Shown in pieces: positions 35,255-44,177 of a DNA stretch of 64,000 nt. A model generated the notes under the pieces. That model had not been told where the DNA came from. It made no database searches and saw nothing but the letters and a program-made list of their open reading frames with translations. The position numbers were made by a program, and so were the translations under genes. The stretch lies in contig NZ_CP067170.1 in the NCBI RefSeq assembly GCF_028553885.1, positions 232,222 through 296,221 of the forward strand, written 5' to 3'. Numbering within the stretch: position 1 is the stretch's first letter; every line of letters begins with the position of its first letter. Source of the DNA: Paracoccus aestuarii. Its GTDB lineage: Bacteria > Pseudomonadota > Alphaproteobacteria > Rhodobacterales > Rhodobacteraceae.

Positions 35255-35520
35255 GGCACCCCGATACAGGACGAGAGGTGCCCGGATGCGGGGCGGAGGG
35301 TGCCCGATTCCGGGATGGGGGGTGCCGATTCGCGGGATCAGGGGTGCCAAGGGGCAGGATGGGGCCGGATGGGGCGGAATTGCCCGGCGAAGGGCCGATC
35401 CGGGGCATGTCCGGAACCGGAAACGGGTGCCTTGGGCCGCGCTATGCGGGGAAGGGTGCCCGTTTGCGGGATGGGGTGATGCGGGATTTGGTGCCTGCGG
35501 GGTTGTTGCGGTTGGGTGCC
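35255..35520 (+). repeat. Iteron array of the Rep_3 origin
   Basis: Directly repeated units beginning GGTGCC at 35277, 35299, 35321 and 35343, exactly 22 bp apart, with consensus close to GGTGCCCGATTCSSGGAT. Degenerate copies start at 35426, 35455, 35490 and 35515. A reverse-oriented GGCACC lies at 35255, again 22 bp from the first unit. Spacing of two helical turns fits binding by a Rep_3 initiator. Confidence 0.7.
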
Positions 35521-35559
35521 TTTTGGGGCAGGATCACGAAAACGGCAGGAACAGGCCAG

Positions 35560-36774
35560 ATGGATGACATACCGCGCGACCAGCTGTCGGGTGCCCTGCG
35601 GCGCGGGGCGGTCAAGAAGCATGTCGCGGCGATCCACGTCTCGGGCAAGCTGACCCTGCTGCAGCGCAAGCTGTCGAATGTGCTGCTGCTCAATGCCTAC
35701 GACACGCTGATGACCAAGCCCAGCCATCAGATCGACGCGCGCACGCTGTCGCTGATGATCGGCTATAACAGCAATGACATGGACACGCTGAAGCAGTCGC
35801 TGCGTGGCTTGGTCGAGACGGTCGCCGAATGGGACATGCTGGACGAGAAGGGGCGCCAGGAATGGGGCGTCTCCAGCCTGCTGAGTTATGCCAAGCTGCG
35901 GGGCGGGGTCTGCGAATATGCCTATTCCCCCGCCTTGGCCGAGAAGCTGCATGATCCCAAGGTCTTCGCGTTGATCAACCTGAACATGCAGCGGCGCTTC
36001 ACCTCGGGCCATGCGCTGGCGCTCTATGAGAACTGTTACCGCTTCGTGCGGACCGGATCGACGGGCTGGTGGGATCTGGACCTGTTCCGCCGCCTGATGG
36101 GGGTGGCGGATTCCAGTTATTACGAGGTTTTCAAGCAGCTGAACGCCAAGATCATCAAGCCCGCCGTGGCCGAGGTGAACCGCAGCAGCAACATCGTCCT
36201 GACCCCCGAGACGCGCAAGCAGGGCAGGGCGGTCACCCATATCCGATTCCTGATCAAGGAGAACCCGCAACTGGCCATCCTGGACATGGATGACGGCGAG
36301 GGGATGCGCCATGGCGAGGTCTATGGCCGGCTGCGCGCCTTGGGGGCCAGCGACCGGCTGGCGCGGCAATGGCTGGGCGCGCATGGCGAGGCGCAGGTCC
36401 GCGCGGGGCTGGATTACGTCGAGGCGCGTCAGAACGTGGTCAGCAAGATGGGCTATCTGACCGCCGCGCTGGAGGGGGGGTTCGGCGCCGCCCCGAAGGC
36501 GCCCGCGCCTGATTCCGCGAACCCGCAGGCCGCCAATCCACAGGCGGAGCGTCTGCGCCGCATCCTGGAGGTGATCCGCACGCGCACCCCCACGCAGCGC
36601 GACGCGGATCGGCGGCTGTTTCTGACGCAGCTGGGCGACGGCCCGGCGCGCCAGGATTTCGAGCGCCATGGCTGGATGTCGCCGCTGAACGCCGCGCGCA
36701 TCCGTGATTTCTGGCAGGAGATGTCGCCGGGCCTGTTCGACGACCTGGCCGATCAGGCCGCCAGCCGGGCATAA
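35560..36774 (+). CDS. repB: Replication initiator, Rep_3/RepB family
   Basis: About 404 residues of the Rep_3 winged-helix initiator superfamily: RGAVKKHVAAIHVSGKLTLLQRKLSNVLL at the N-terminus and WDLDLFRRLMGVADSSYYEVFKQLNAKIIKPAVAEVN in the second winged helix. It binds iterons and recruits the replication machinery. I chose ATG 35560, which follows AGGAACAGG, rather than the longer reading frame through the iterons. The last ~100 residues are an Ala/Pro linker and a tail. Divergent from parAB; overlaps the convergent ABC gene by 22 bases. Confidence 0.88.
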   Translation: MDDIPRDQLSGALRRGAVKKHVAAIHVSGKLTLLQRKLSNVLLLNAYDTLMTKPSHQIDARTLSLMIGYNSNDMDTLKQSLRGLVETVAEWDMLDEKGRQEWGVSSLLSYAKLRGGVCEYAYSPALAEKLHDPKVFALINLNMQRRFTSGHALALYENCYRFVRTGSTGWWDLDLFRRLMGVADSSYYEVFKQLNAKIIKPAVAEVNRSSNIVLTPETRKQGRAVTHIRFLIKENPQLAILDMDDGEGMRHGEVYGRLRALGASDRLARQWLGAHGEAQVRAGLDYVEARQNVVSKMGYLTAALEGGFGAAPKAPAPDSANPQAANPQAERLRRILEVIRTRTPTQRDADRRLFLTQLGDGPARQDFERHGWMSPLNAARIRDFWQEMSPGLFDDLADQAASRA

Positions 36775-38450
36775 AGCCCGCCCTGCGCGATCAGCTGGGC
36801 GTGGCTGCCGGTCTCCGCGATGCGGCCGCGATCCATGACCACGATGCGGTCGGCGCCGCGGATCGTCCCCAGCCTGTGGGCGATGACCAGCGTGGTGCGG
36901 CCCCGCGACAGGGCGTCCAGCGCGGACTGGATCTCGCGTTCGGTCTGGCTGTCCAAGGCGCTGGTCGCCTCGTCCAGGATCAGGATCGGCGGGTTCTTGA
37001 GGAAGGCGCGGGCAATGGCCACGCGCTGTTTCTGGCCGCCCGACAGCATCACGCCGCGTTCGCCCACCACCGTGTCGAGACCCAGGGGCAGGCCCTCGAT
37101 CAGGCCGGTCAGCTGGGCGCGGGCGGCGGCGTCGCGGATCTGGGACTCAGACGCGTCCAGGCGGCCATAGGCGATGTTTTCGCGCAGCGTTCCGCCGAAG
37201 AGGAACACGTCCTGGCTGACCAGCCCGATCTGGCGGCGCAGGCTGTGCAGGCGCATCGCGTCCAGTGCCAGCCCGTCGATGGTGATGCGGCCTTCGGTCG
37301 GTTCGTAGAAGCGCGGCAGCAGCGCCAGCAGCGTCGTCTTGCCCGCCCCCGAGGGGCCGACGAAGGCCACCGTCTCGCCCGCGCGGATGTCCAGATCGAT
37401 CCCCTGCAGGATCGGGCGGCCCGGCTCGTAGCCGAAGCCCACGTCGCAGAGGCGGATGTCGCCGCGCAGGGCGGGGGCCTCGGTCGCGTCGGGGGCATCG
37501 GCGATCTCGGGGTCGGTGTCGAGCAGTTCGCGGAAGCGGCGATAGCCCGCGATGCCGCGCGGATAGGTCTCGATCACGGCGGCGATCTTTTCCAGAGGGC
37601 GGTAGAAGACGCCGACCAGCAGCAGGAATCCCACGAAGCCGCCGGTGGTCAGATCGCCGGTCAGCACATAGCCCGCCCCCACGACCATCACGATGACCTG
37701 CACCAGCCGCAGCCCCATGTATTGCAGGGCCGAGCTGACGGCCATGACCTTGTAGGCCTCCAGCTTGGTGCTGCGGTAGCGGGCGTTGTCGGCGGCGAAG
37801 AGATGCGTCTCATGCGCCTCGTTGCCGAAGGCCTGGACGACGCGGACGCCGCCCAGGGCCTCCTCCAGCCGGACGTTGAAATCGCCGACGCGGGCATAGA
37901 TGGCGCGCCAGGTGGCGGTCATGCGGCCGCCATAGACGATGACCAAGGCCAGCATCGCGGGCACGATCGCCGCCACGATCAGCGCCATCTGCGGGTGGAT
38001 CCAGAACATCAGGATGAAGGCGCCCACGAAGGTCATCAGGGCGATGAAGGCATCCTCGGGGCCGTGATGGGCGACCTCGCCGATCTCCTCAAGGTCGCGG
38101 GTGACGCGGGCGACCAGCTTGCCGGTGCGGGCGCGGTCGTACCAGCGCCAGGACAGGCGCGTCAGGTGGTCGAAGGCCTGGGCGCGCATCACCGTCTCGA
38201 TGTTGATGCCCAGCTTGTGGCCCCAATAGATCACCACGGTCAGCAGCCCCGCATTCACCGCATAAAGCGCCAGCAGCCCCGCGGCGGCGGCGACGGTCAG
38301 CGACCAGTCGCCTTGGGGCAGCAGGCTGTCGATGAACCAGGTGACGGCCAGGGGAAAGGCCAGCTCCAGCAGGCCCGAGAGGACGGCGCAGCCGAAATCC
38401 AGCCAGAACAGCCCCATGAAGGGCCGGTAATAGGAAAAGAAGCTGCGCAT
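36753..38450 (-). CDS. ABC exporter-type half transporter (membrane plus ATPase domains)
   Basis: A 565-residue fusion of six membrane helices (to about 310) and an ATP-binding domain (Walker A GPSGAGKTT, SGGQKQRVAIARAF, ILILDEATSALD, H-loop VIAHRLG). It works as a homodimer. It starts 11 bases after the FhuC-like gene, so it is the last gene of the siderophore uptake operon. Export of the siderophore, or YbtPQ-type import, are both plausible; context is the only evidence. Confidence 0.87.
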   Translation of the reverse strand: MRSFFSYYRPFMGLFWLDFGCAVLSGLLELAFPLAVTWFIDSLLPQGDWSLTVAAAAGLLALYAVNAGLLTVVIYWGHKLGINIETVMRAQAFDHLTRLSWRWYDRARTGKLVARVTRDLEEIGEVAHHGPEDAFIALMTFVGAFILMFWIHPQMALIVAAIVPAMLALVIVYGGRMTATWRAIYARVGDFNVRLEEALGGVRVVQAFGNEAHETHLFAADNARYRSTKLEAYKVMAVSSALQYMGLRLVQVIVMVVGAGYVLTGDLTTGGFVGFLLLVGVFYRPLEKIAAVIETYPRGIAGYRRFRELLDTDPEIADAPDATEAPALRGDIRLCDVGFGYEPGRPILQGIDLDIRAGETVAFVGPSGAGKTTLLALLPRFYEPTEGRITIDGLALDAMRLHSLRRQIGLVSQDVFLFGGTLRENIAYGRLDASESQIRDAAARAQLTGLIEGLPLGLDTVVGERGVMLSGGQKQRVAIARAFLKNPPILILDEATSALDSQTEREIQSALDALSRGRTTLVIAHRLGTIRGADRIVVMDRGRIAETGSHAQLIAQGGLYARLAA

Positions 38451-38461
38451 CGGGTCGTCCT

Positions 38462-39241
38462 TCAGGCGGGCACGGCGACGGGCAGGCCGTCGGCGCGGGT
38501 CAGGACCTGCATCGGCAGGCCATAGATTTTCATCAGCGCAGGCGCGCGCATCAGATCGGCGGGGCCGCCCTGCAGGGCCAGGCGGCCGCCCTTCAGCGCG
38601 ACGATATGGTCGCAGAAGCGGGCGGCCATGTTGACCTCGTGCAGGACGATCACGGCGCTGCGGCCCTGATCGTGGCACATGCGGCGGATCAGGGACAGGA
38701 CCTCGACCTGATGGGCGATGTCCAGCGCGCTGATCGGTTCGTCCAGCAGCAGGGTATCGGCACCTTGGGCCACCAGCATGGACAGCCAGCCGCGCTGGCG
38801 TTCGCCGCCCGACAGGGTGTCGACCAGCCGATGGGCCAGCGCCTCGACGCCGCATTCGCGCAGGGCGGCCTCGATCGCGGCGCGGTCCTCGGGGCCCGGG
38901 CGGCCGAGCGCGCCGTGCCAGGGATAGCGGCCGAGCGCCGTCAGCTCGCGCAGGGTCATGCCCTCGGCCGGGGGGGTGGTCTGGGGCAGGAAGGCCAGGC
39001 GGCGGGCCAGGTCGCGCGCGCGCCACCGGGGCAGGGGACGGCCCTCGAAGGTCACGGTGCCGGTGACGGCGACGCCCGGCGGGTGCTGGCGGGCCAGGAC
39101 TTTCAGCAGGGTGGATTTGCCCGACCCGTTATGGCCGATCAGCCCGATCACTTGGCCGCGGGGCAGGTCCAGGTCCAGCCCGTCCAGCAGGCGGCGATGG
39201 GGCAGGGCTGCGGTCAGGCCGCGGATGGCGAACAGGGTCAT
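38462..39241 (-). CDS. Iron-siderophore ABC transporter ATP-binding protein (FhuC-like)
   Basis: A 259-residue ATPase: Walker A GHNGSGKSTLLKVLARQ, signature TLSGGERQRGWLSMLVAQ, Walker B LLLDEPISALD. FhuC/FecE type. ATGA overlap with the permease. Energises uptake of the siderophore bound by the neighbouring FhuD-like protein. Confidence 0.9.
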   Translation of the reverse strand: MTLFAIRGLTAALPHRRLLDGLDLDLPRGQVIGLIGHNGSGKSTLLKVLARQHPPGVAVTGTVTFEGRPLPRWRARDLARRLAFLPQTTPPAEGMTLRELTALGRYPWHGALGRPGPEDRAAIEAALRECGVEALAHRLVDTLSGGERQRGWLSMLVAQGADTLLLDEPISALDIAHQVEVLSLIRRMCHDQGRSAVIVLHEVNMAARFCDHIVALKGGRLALQGGPADLMRAPALMKIYGLPMQVLTRADGLPVAVPA

Positions 39242-41106
39242 GGATGTCTCCGCGTCATCAGCCAGATCAGCCAGGGCGCCCCGATCAGCGAGGCGAAGAG
39301 GCCGAGCGGCAGTTCATAGGGAAAGCCCGCCATGCGCGCGCCGAAATCGGCGGCCAGCATCAGCCCCGCCCCGATCAGCGCGGCGCCGGTCAGGTGATCG
39401 GCGGGCCGGGCCAGGCCCATGCGCCGGGCCAGATGCGGGGCCATCAGCCCGACGAAGGACAGGGGCCCGGTGACCAGCGTCGCGGCCCCCGTGGCCAGCC
39501 CCGCCAACGCGATCAGGACCAGGCGGGCGCGGCGGACTTCCAGCCCCAGCCCGCCCGCGACCGCCGCGCCCAAGGGCAGCAGCGCCAGCCAGCGCGACAG
39601 GGCCAGCCCCGCGCCCCAGACCCCGGCGGCCAGCGCCGCCAAGGCCAGCGCGCCCGCCATCGGCACGGTCCCCGTCGATCCCGACAGCCAGGCCAGCACC
39701 GCCCAGGCCCGCGCATCGCCCACCGCCATCATCGCCGACAGCACCGCCGAGGCCAGGGCCGAGACGGCGATCCCCGCCAGCAGCACCCGCTCGGGCGGCA
39801 TGTCGCGCCCGGCGGTGAAGCCGATCAGCACCGCCAAGGCCAAGGCCCCGCCAAGCGCGGTGCCCAGCCCCAAGGCCAGCGCGCCGGGAGCGGCCATCAG
39901 AAAGACCACGCCCGCAAAGCCCAAGGCCGCGCCGCCGGACACGCCCAGCACCTCGGGCGAGGCGAGGGGGTTCGCGGTCAGCCGTTGCAGCATCGCGCCC
40001 GCCACGGCCAGTGCCGCCCCGGATGCGGCCGCCGCGATCAGCCGGGGCAGGCGCATGGGCAGGAAGGCCACGACGCTGTCGGCATCGAGCAGCGCCCAGC
40101 CCCCGGGCACCCGGCCCAAGGCCAGCATCAGCGCGCCCGCCAGCGGCAGGGCCAGGGCGATCAGGGCCAGGCGGCGGCGCGGGCGGGCCAGGCGGGGGGC
40201 GCGGTCGCTGCGGCCTCGGGCGGGGTGGAGCCGCGCAGGCGCGGCAGCAGCCAGATCAGCAACGGCCCGCCGACCAGCCCGGTCAGCGCGCCGGTGGGGA
40301 AGGACTCGCCCCCCAGCCCCGCCCAGGCCAGGACCAGCCCGTCGGAGAGCGACAGGATCAGCACGCCCAAGGCGGGCGACAGCGTCAGAAGGCCGGGGAT
40401 GGTCCGCGCGCCCAGGCTGCGCGCCAAGGCGGGGGCGGCCAGGCCGACGAAGGCGATCAGCCCAAGCTCGGCCGAGACGCCCGCCGCGATGGTCACCGCC
40501 AGCACCACCGCCGCCAGTCGGACCAAGGCCACGTTCAGCCCCAGGCCCGACGCGGCCTCGGCCCCGATGGTCAGGACCCGCAGCGGGCGGGCCAAGGCCG
40601 CGGCGCCCACCGCGCCCGCGGCCAGCAGCAGGCCCAGGTTGCGCGCGCCGGTCCAGTCCTGCTGGACCAGCGCGCCGCCGTTCCAGATGACCAGCGACAG
40701 CAGGTATTGTCCTTGGGCCAAGGTGATCGCGGTGGCCACCGCCGATGCGGTCAGCCCGACCAGCATCCCCGCTATGACCATGGGGACAGGCGCGAAGCCC
40801 CGGCGCGGCCACCGTCGCCAGGACCAGCGCCAGCTGCGCGCCCGCGCTGATGCCCAAGGTGGTCGGATCGGCCACCGGGTTGCGCAGCACGACCTGCAGG
40901 ATCGCCCCCGCCAGGCCCAGGGCGGCGCCCGCCAGCAGCGCCACGACGCCGCGCGGCATCATCCCGTATCCCATGCGGATCTGGTCCAGCGTCATCGCCT
41001 GCGGATCCAGGGGCCAGCCCGGCCAAGGCAGGTCCCGCACCGCCCAGAGCCACAGCCCCAAGGCCAGCGCCGCCCCGAGCGGCAGCATCGCGCGCGCCCC
41101 GGTCAT
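39238..41106 (-). pseudogene. FhuB-like double-length iron-siderophore permease, with two compensating frameshifts
   Basis: Two ~310-residue permease halves in one gene of about 622 codons, as in E. coli FhuB. The first frame covers the N-terminus (GAALGLAGAILQVVLRNPVADPTTLGISAGAQLAL). The middle (GMLVGLTASAVATAITLAQGQYLLSLVIWNGGAL ... LSDGLVLAWAGLGGESFPTGALTGLVGGPLL) is in another frame. The rest returns to the first frame. Shifts lie near 40801 (one extra base) and at a run of six G, 40194-40199 (one base short). Together they cancel. Each half keeps its LxxVTGxLSFVGLMAPH or equivalent coupling motif. ATGA overlaps on both sides are intact. Confidence 0.8.
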
Positions 41107-41987
41107 GCGGGCGCGCCCTCCAGCGCGCGGGTCAGGGCATCGGCGAAGCGCAGGGCCGAGGGGATGCCTCCGAAGGCATTGATGCGCGGCAGGTGATGGA
41201 CCCGGCCCGCCGCCACCTGGGGCAGGGCGCGCCACAGCACGCTGCGGTCCAGGCCGCGCCGCGCCTCGGGCGGGACGGGGCCGATGACGACCAGGCGCGC
41301 ATCGGGCATGGCGGCCAGCCGGTCCAGCGGCACGGGGGCCAGAAAGCTGAAGGCGGTGGCCTCGGTCCAGGCGTTGCGCAGGCCGATCCGGGTCAGGGTG
41401 CTGCCGAACAGGCTGTCATGACCGAAGGCGCGCAGGTGGCGGGGATCGCCGATCTCGACCAAGGCCAGGGGGCGGGCTGTGTGCGGGGCCAGCCGGTTGC
41501 GGGCGGCGTCCAGCGCGGCCTCGGCCTGCGCGGTGGCGCGCGCGCCTGCCGGGGCGTCGCCGATGCGCGCGGCCAGGGCGGGCAGGGAGGCCATGGCCTT
41601 GGGCAGCGGCGCCTCGTCCGGCAGAAAGAAGGGCAGCGACAGCACCGGCGCGATCTGCGCCAGCCGCGGCTCGTAGCGGGTGTAATAGGGCGATGACAGG
41701 ATCAGCGAGGGGCGGACCAGCTGCAGCAGTTCGAAATTGGGGGCGCCGCGCAGGCCCAGATCGGTGACGCCCGGCGGCACGGCGGGCTGGGCGATGTCGG
41801 CGCGGTATCGGATCAGCTCGGCCGCGGCGACGGGCATGTGGCCGATGGCGATGGCCGTCTCCAGCATCGCCCAGTCAATCGCGGCCAGGCGCGGCGCGCC
41901 CATAGCCGCCGCCCGCAGCGGCCATGCCACCGCCGCGGCGACGGCGGCTGCCAGCACGGCGCGGCGGTGGGGCCGGGGCGGTGTCAC
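41103..41987 (-). CDS. Iron-siderophore ABC transporter substrate-binding protein (FhuD-like)
   Basis: A 294-residue class III periplasmic binding protein. The N-terminus has a twin Arg (RPHRRAVLAAAV) and a hydrophobic stretch, possibly a Tat signal. The mature chain has IDWAMLETAIAIGHMP, LVRPSLILSSPYYTR and RINAFGGIPSALRFADAL. The GTG start overlaps the receptor stop (GTGA). Carries the ferric-siderophore from the outer-membrane receptor to the permease. Confidence 0.85.
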   Translation of the reverse strand: MTPPRPHRRAVLAAAVAAAVAWPLRAAAMGAPRLAAIDWAMLETAIAIGHMPVAAAELIRYRADIAQPAVPPGVTDLGLRGAPNFELLQLVRPSLILSSPYYTRYEPRLAQIAPVLSLPFFLPDEAPLPKAMASLPALAARIGDAPAGARATAQAEAALDAARNRLAPHTARPLALVEIGDPRHLRAFGHDSLFGSTLTRIGLRNAWTEATAFSFLAPVPLDRLAAMPDARLVVIGPVPPEARRGLDRSVLWRALPQVAAGRVHHLPRINAFGGIPSALRFADALTRALEGAPA

Positions 41988-44047
41988 CACGAATAGGCGA
42001 TCCGGGCCGCGATGCTGCGCCCCTCGCCATAGCTGCAGCCGAAGCTGCCGCAATGGGCCAGGTAGACCTCGTCCGTCAGGTTGTCGAGATTGATCGAGGC
42101 CTCGATCGGGCCTTGGGAATAGCGGGCGGCCAGGTCGATCAGGGTCACGGAATCCAGCGCGACGGTATTGGCGAAATCGCCTTGGCGCGCGCCGATATGG
42201 CGGATGCCGCCGCCCGCGCGCAGGCCTTGGCCGAAATCGCGGTCCAGCCACAGGCTGGCCAGGTTGCGCGGCGCGTTGGGCATCTGCAGCCCGTCCTCGG
42301 CGCCGCCGCGCTGTTCGGTGCGGTTATGGGCGTAGCTGGCGCGCAGGTCCCAGCCCTCGGTCAGGGCGGCGGTGGCTTCCAGCTCGATGCCTTGCGAGCG
42401 GACCTCGCCGATCTGGCGGCGCTGGCCCTCGCCCAGGTTGCGGACCAGGTTCTGCTGGGTCAGGTCATAGACCGCCGCGCTGATCAGCCCGTCAAAGCCC
42501 GCGGGCTCGTATTTCGCCCCTAGCTCCCATTGGCGGCCGGTGGTGGGGCGCAGGGGGCGGCCGGTCTCGATATCGGTGCCGATGGTGGGGTCGAACGAGG
42601 TCGAATAGCTGGCATAGGGCATCACCCCCGAGGCCAGCACATAGCCCAGCCCCGCCCGCCCGGTCGTGGCGCTGTCGGACTGGTCGATCCGGGCGCCGTT
42701 CTCGGTGCCGGTGATGCGGGTGCGGTCATGGCGCAGCGCCAGGCCCGCGCGCCAGTTGTCCCAGGTGATCTCGTCCTGGGCATAGAGGCCGATCTGGTCC
42801 AGCGTCACGTCGCGCGAGCCGCTGTAGAAGGGCGCGTCACCCGGCAGCGCGCCGAAGACCGGGTCGCGCGCGTCGATGGGCTGGCCCGCGAAGAACTGCG
42901 TGTCGGTGCGCGCGTCATATTGCCGGATGTCCAGCCCCAGCAGCAGGTCATGGGTCGCGGCGCCGGTCGTCACGCTGTTAGACAGCCGCGTGTCCAGGTT
43001 CACGCCGCGGGTGGATTCGTCCTGCAGGTTCGCGCCGCGGGTGACGGCGCCATCCGCATCGAGGCCGGTGACGTAATGGCCGGTATAGGTCCAGTCGAAG
43101 CGTTCGGCGCGGAACCCCTGTGACAGGGTCCAGCCATTGTCCAGCTGGTGGTCGATCTCGATCCCCAGATTGGTCATGCTGCGGTCGCTGTCGTCGAAGG
43201 CGGGTTCGCCGAAATAGCGGTCGCGCAGGGTCCGGCCATCCTCGGTTTCCGTCAGGGCGAAGGGGACGCGGGGCGGGGTGATCGGCGCATCCGTCGTCTG
43301 CGAGGCGATGACATCCACCGTCGTCGCCCCGTCCGGCTGCCAGCGCAGCGCGCCGCCCAGATAGGCGCGGCGGTTCGTCAACTCGTCGATCTGGGTGCGG
43401 CTGTCGCGGCCGATGCCGGTCAGGCGCCAGGACAGCACCGCATCGGGCGCGCGGTTCAGGTCGAAGAAGGCCTGGGACGCGCCGTTGCTGTCCAGGCCCA
43501 GCCCAACCTCGCCGAAATCGCGGTCCTGGGCGCGCTTCTGGACCTGGTTGATGATGCCCGCGGGCGATCCCGCGCCATAGAGCGAGGAATTGGGACCCTT
43601 GAGCACCTCGACCTGCTGCAGGCCGTAGGTCTCGAAGGCGGGGGCGCCAAGGTCGCGCAGCTGGCGCAGGCCGTTGACATATTGCGACCCGCCCGCCTCG
43701 AAGCCGCGCAGGGTGGGGCTGTCGAAACGCGGATCGGCGCCGAAGGGCTGGCCCAGCACGCCCGCCGTATGGCCGAGCGCCTGGCCCAGGGTCTGGGCGC
43801 CCTGATCGGCGATCTGGCGCGCGGTGACGACGCTGACCGATTGCGGCACCTGGGCCAGGGGCGTGTCGGTCTTGGTGGCCGATTGCGCATAAGCGCCGAC
43901 ATAGCCATCGGCCTGGACGGTGGCGTCGCTGGCCGCGGTCAGCACGATGCCGTCCAGCAGGGTCGGTTCGGCGCTGTCCTCGGCCAGCACGGGGGCGGTC
44001 AGCAGCGCCAGAAGGCTGGCGCCTGCGATAAGGATGGGACGGGTCAT
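41984..44047 (-). CDS. TonB-dependent siderophore receptor
   Basis: A 687-residue outer-membrane receptor: signal peptide (MTRPILIAGASLLALLTAPVLA), TonB box-like ILDGIVLTA region, plug domain (VSVVTARQIADQGAQTLGQALGHTAGV, VEVLKGPNSSLYGAGSPAGIINQV) and a barrel ending in Trp after an aromatic-alternating strand. It is of the ferrichrome/hydroxamate receptor type. Start 44047 chosen over 44059 for the signal peptide. First gene of the uptake operon, behind an iron box. Confidence 0.92.
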   Translation of the reverse strand: MTRPILIAGASLLALLTAPVLAEDSAEPTLLDGIVLTAASDATVQADGYVGAYAQSATKTDTPLAQVPQSVSVVTARQIADQGAQTLGQALGHTAGVLGQPFGADPRFDSPTLRGFEAGGSQYVNGLRQLRDLGAPAFETYGLQQVEVLKGPNSSLYGAGSPAGIINQVQKRAQDRDFGEVGLGLDSNGASQAFFDLNRAPDAVLSWRLTGIGRDSRTQIDELTNRRAYLGGALRWQPDGATTVDVIASQTTDAPITPPRVPFALTETEDGRTLRDRYFGEPAFDDSDRSMTNLGIEIDHQLDNGWTLSQGFRAERFDWTYTGHYVTGLDADGAVTRGANLQDESTRGVNLDTRLSNSVTTGAATHDLLLGLDIRQYDARTDTQFFAGQPIDARDPVFGALPGDAPFYSGSRDVTLDQIGLYAQDEITWDNWRAGLALRHDRTRITGTENGARIDQSDSATTGRAGLGYVLASGVMPYASYSTSFDPTIGTDIETGRPLRPTTGRQWELGAKYEPAGFDGLISAAVYDLTQQNLVRNLGEGQRRQIGEVRSQGIELEATAALTEGWDLRASYAHNRTEQRGGAEDGLQMPNAPRNLASLWLDRDFGQGLRAGGGIRHIGARQGDFANTVALDSVTLIDLAARYSQGPIEASINLDNLTDEVYLAHCGSFGCSYGEGRSIAARIAYSW

Positions 44048-44078
44048 GATGGCCTGCATATTGACGGATCGGCGGATA

Positions 44079-44097
44079 TCTGACTAGTTTTGTCAGA
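44079..44097. promoter_or_regulatory. Iron-responsive operator of the receptor operon (and possibly SIP)
   Basis: TCTGAC-N7-GTCAGA, a perfect dyad also reading TGA-N9-TCA. It shares the core GTTTTGTCA/GATTTTGTCA look of the siderophore-operon box at 32485. It lies between a TTGACG -35-like hexamer (44105-44100, minus strand) and a -10-like CAGATA in front of the receptor, in the 130-bp divergent region with the SIP gene. Confidence 0.65.
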
Positions 44098-44177
44098 TTC
44101 GTCAATCCGGCGCGGCCTGTCCATTCGGATAATCCTGACGGAATGACTTGGCAACAGCGGAAGGAAAGGGTCAGACC

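Larger units (their letters stand above)
35046..35559. other. Plasmid origin region between parA and repB (514 bp)
   Basis: No gene is seen here. It holds a parS-like palindrome (35131-35147), a comparatively A/T-rich stretch (about 35155-35250, the most A/T-rich part of the region) and then the iteron array (35255-35520). This is the expected layout of an iteron-controlled origin: initiator-binding repeats beside a melting region. No perfect DnaA box was found by eye. Confidence 0.6.
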
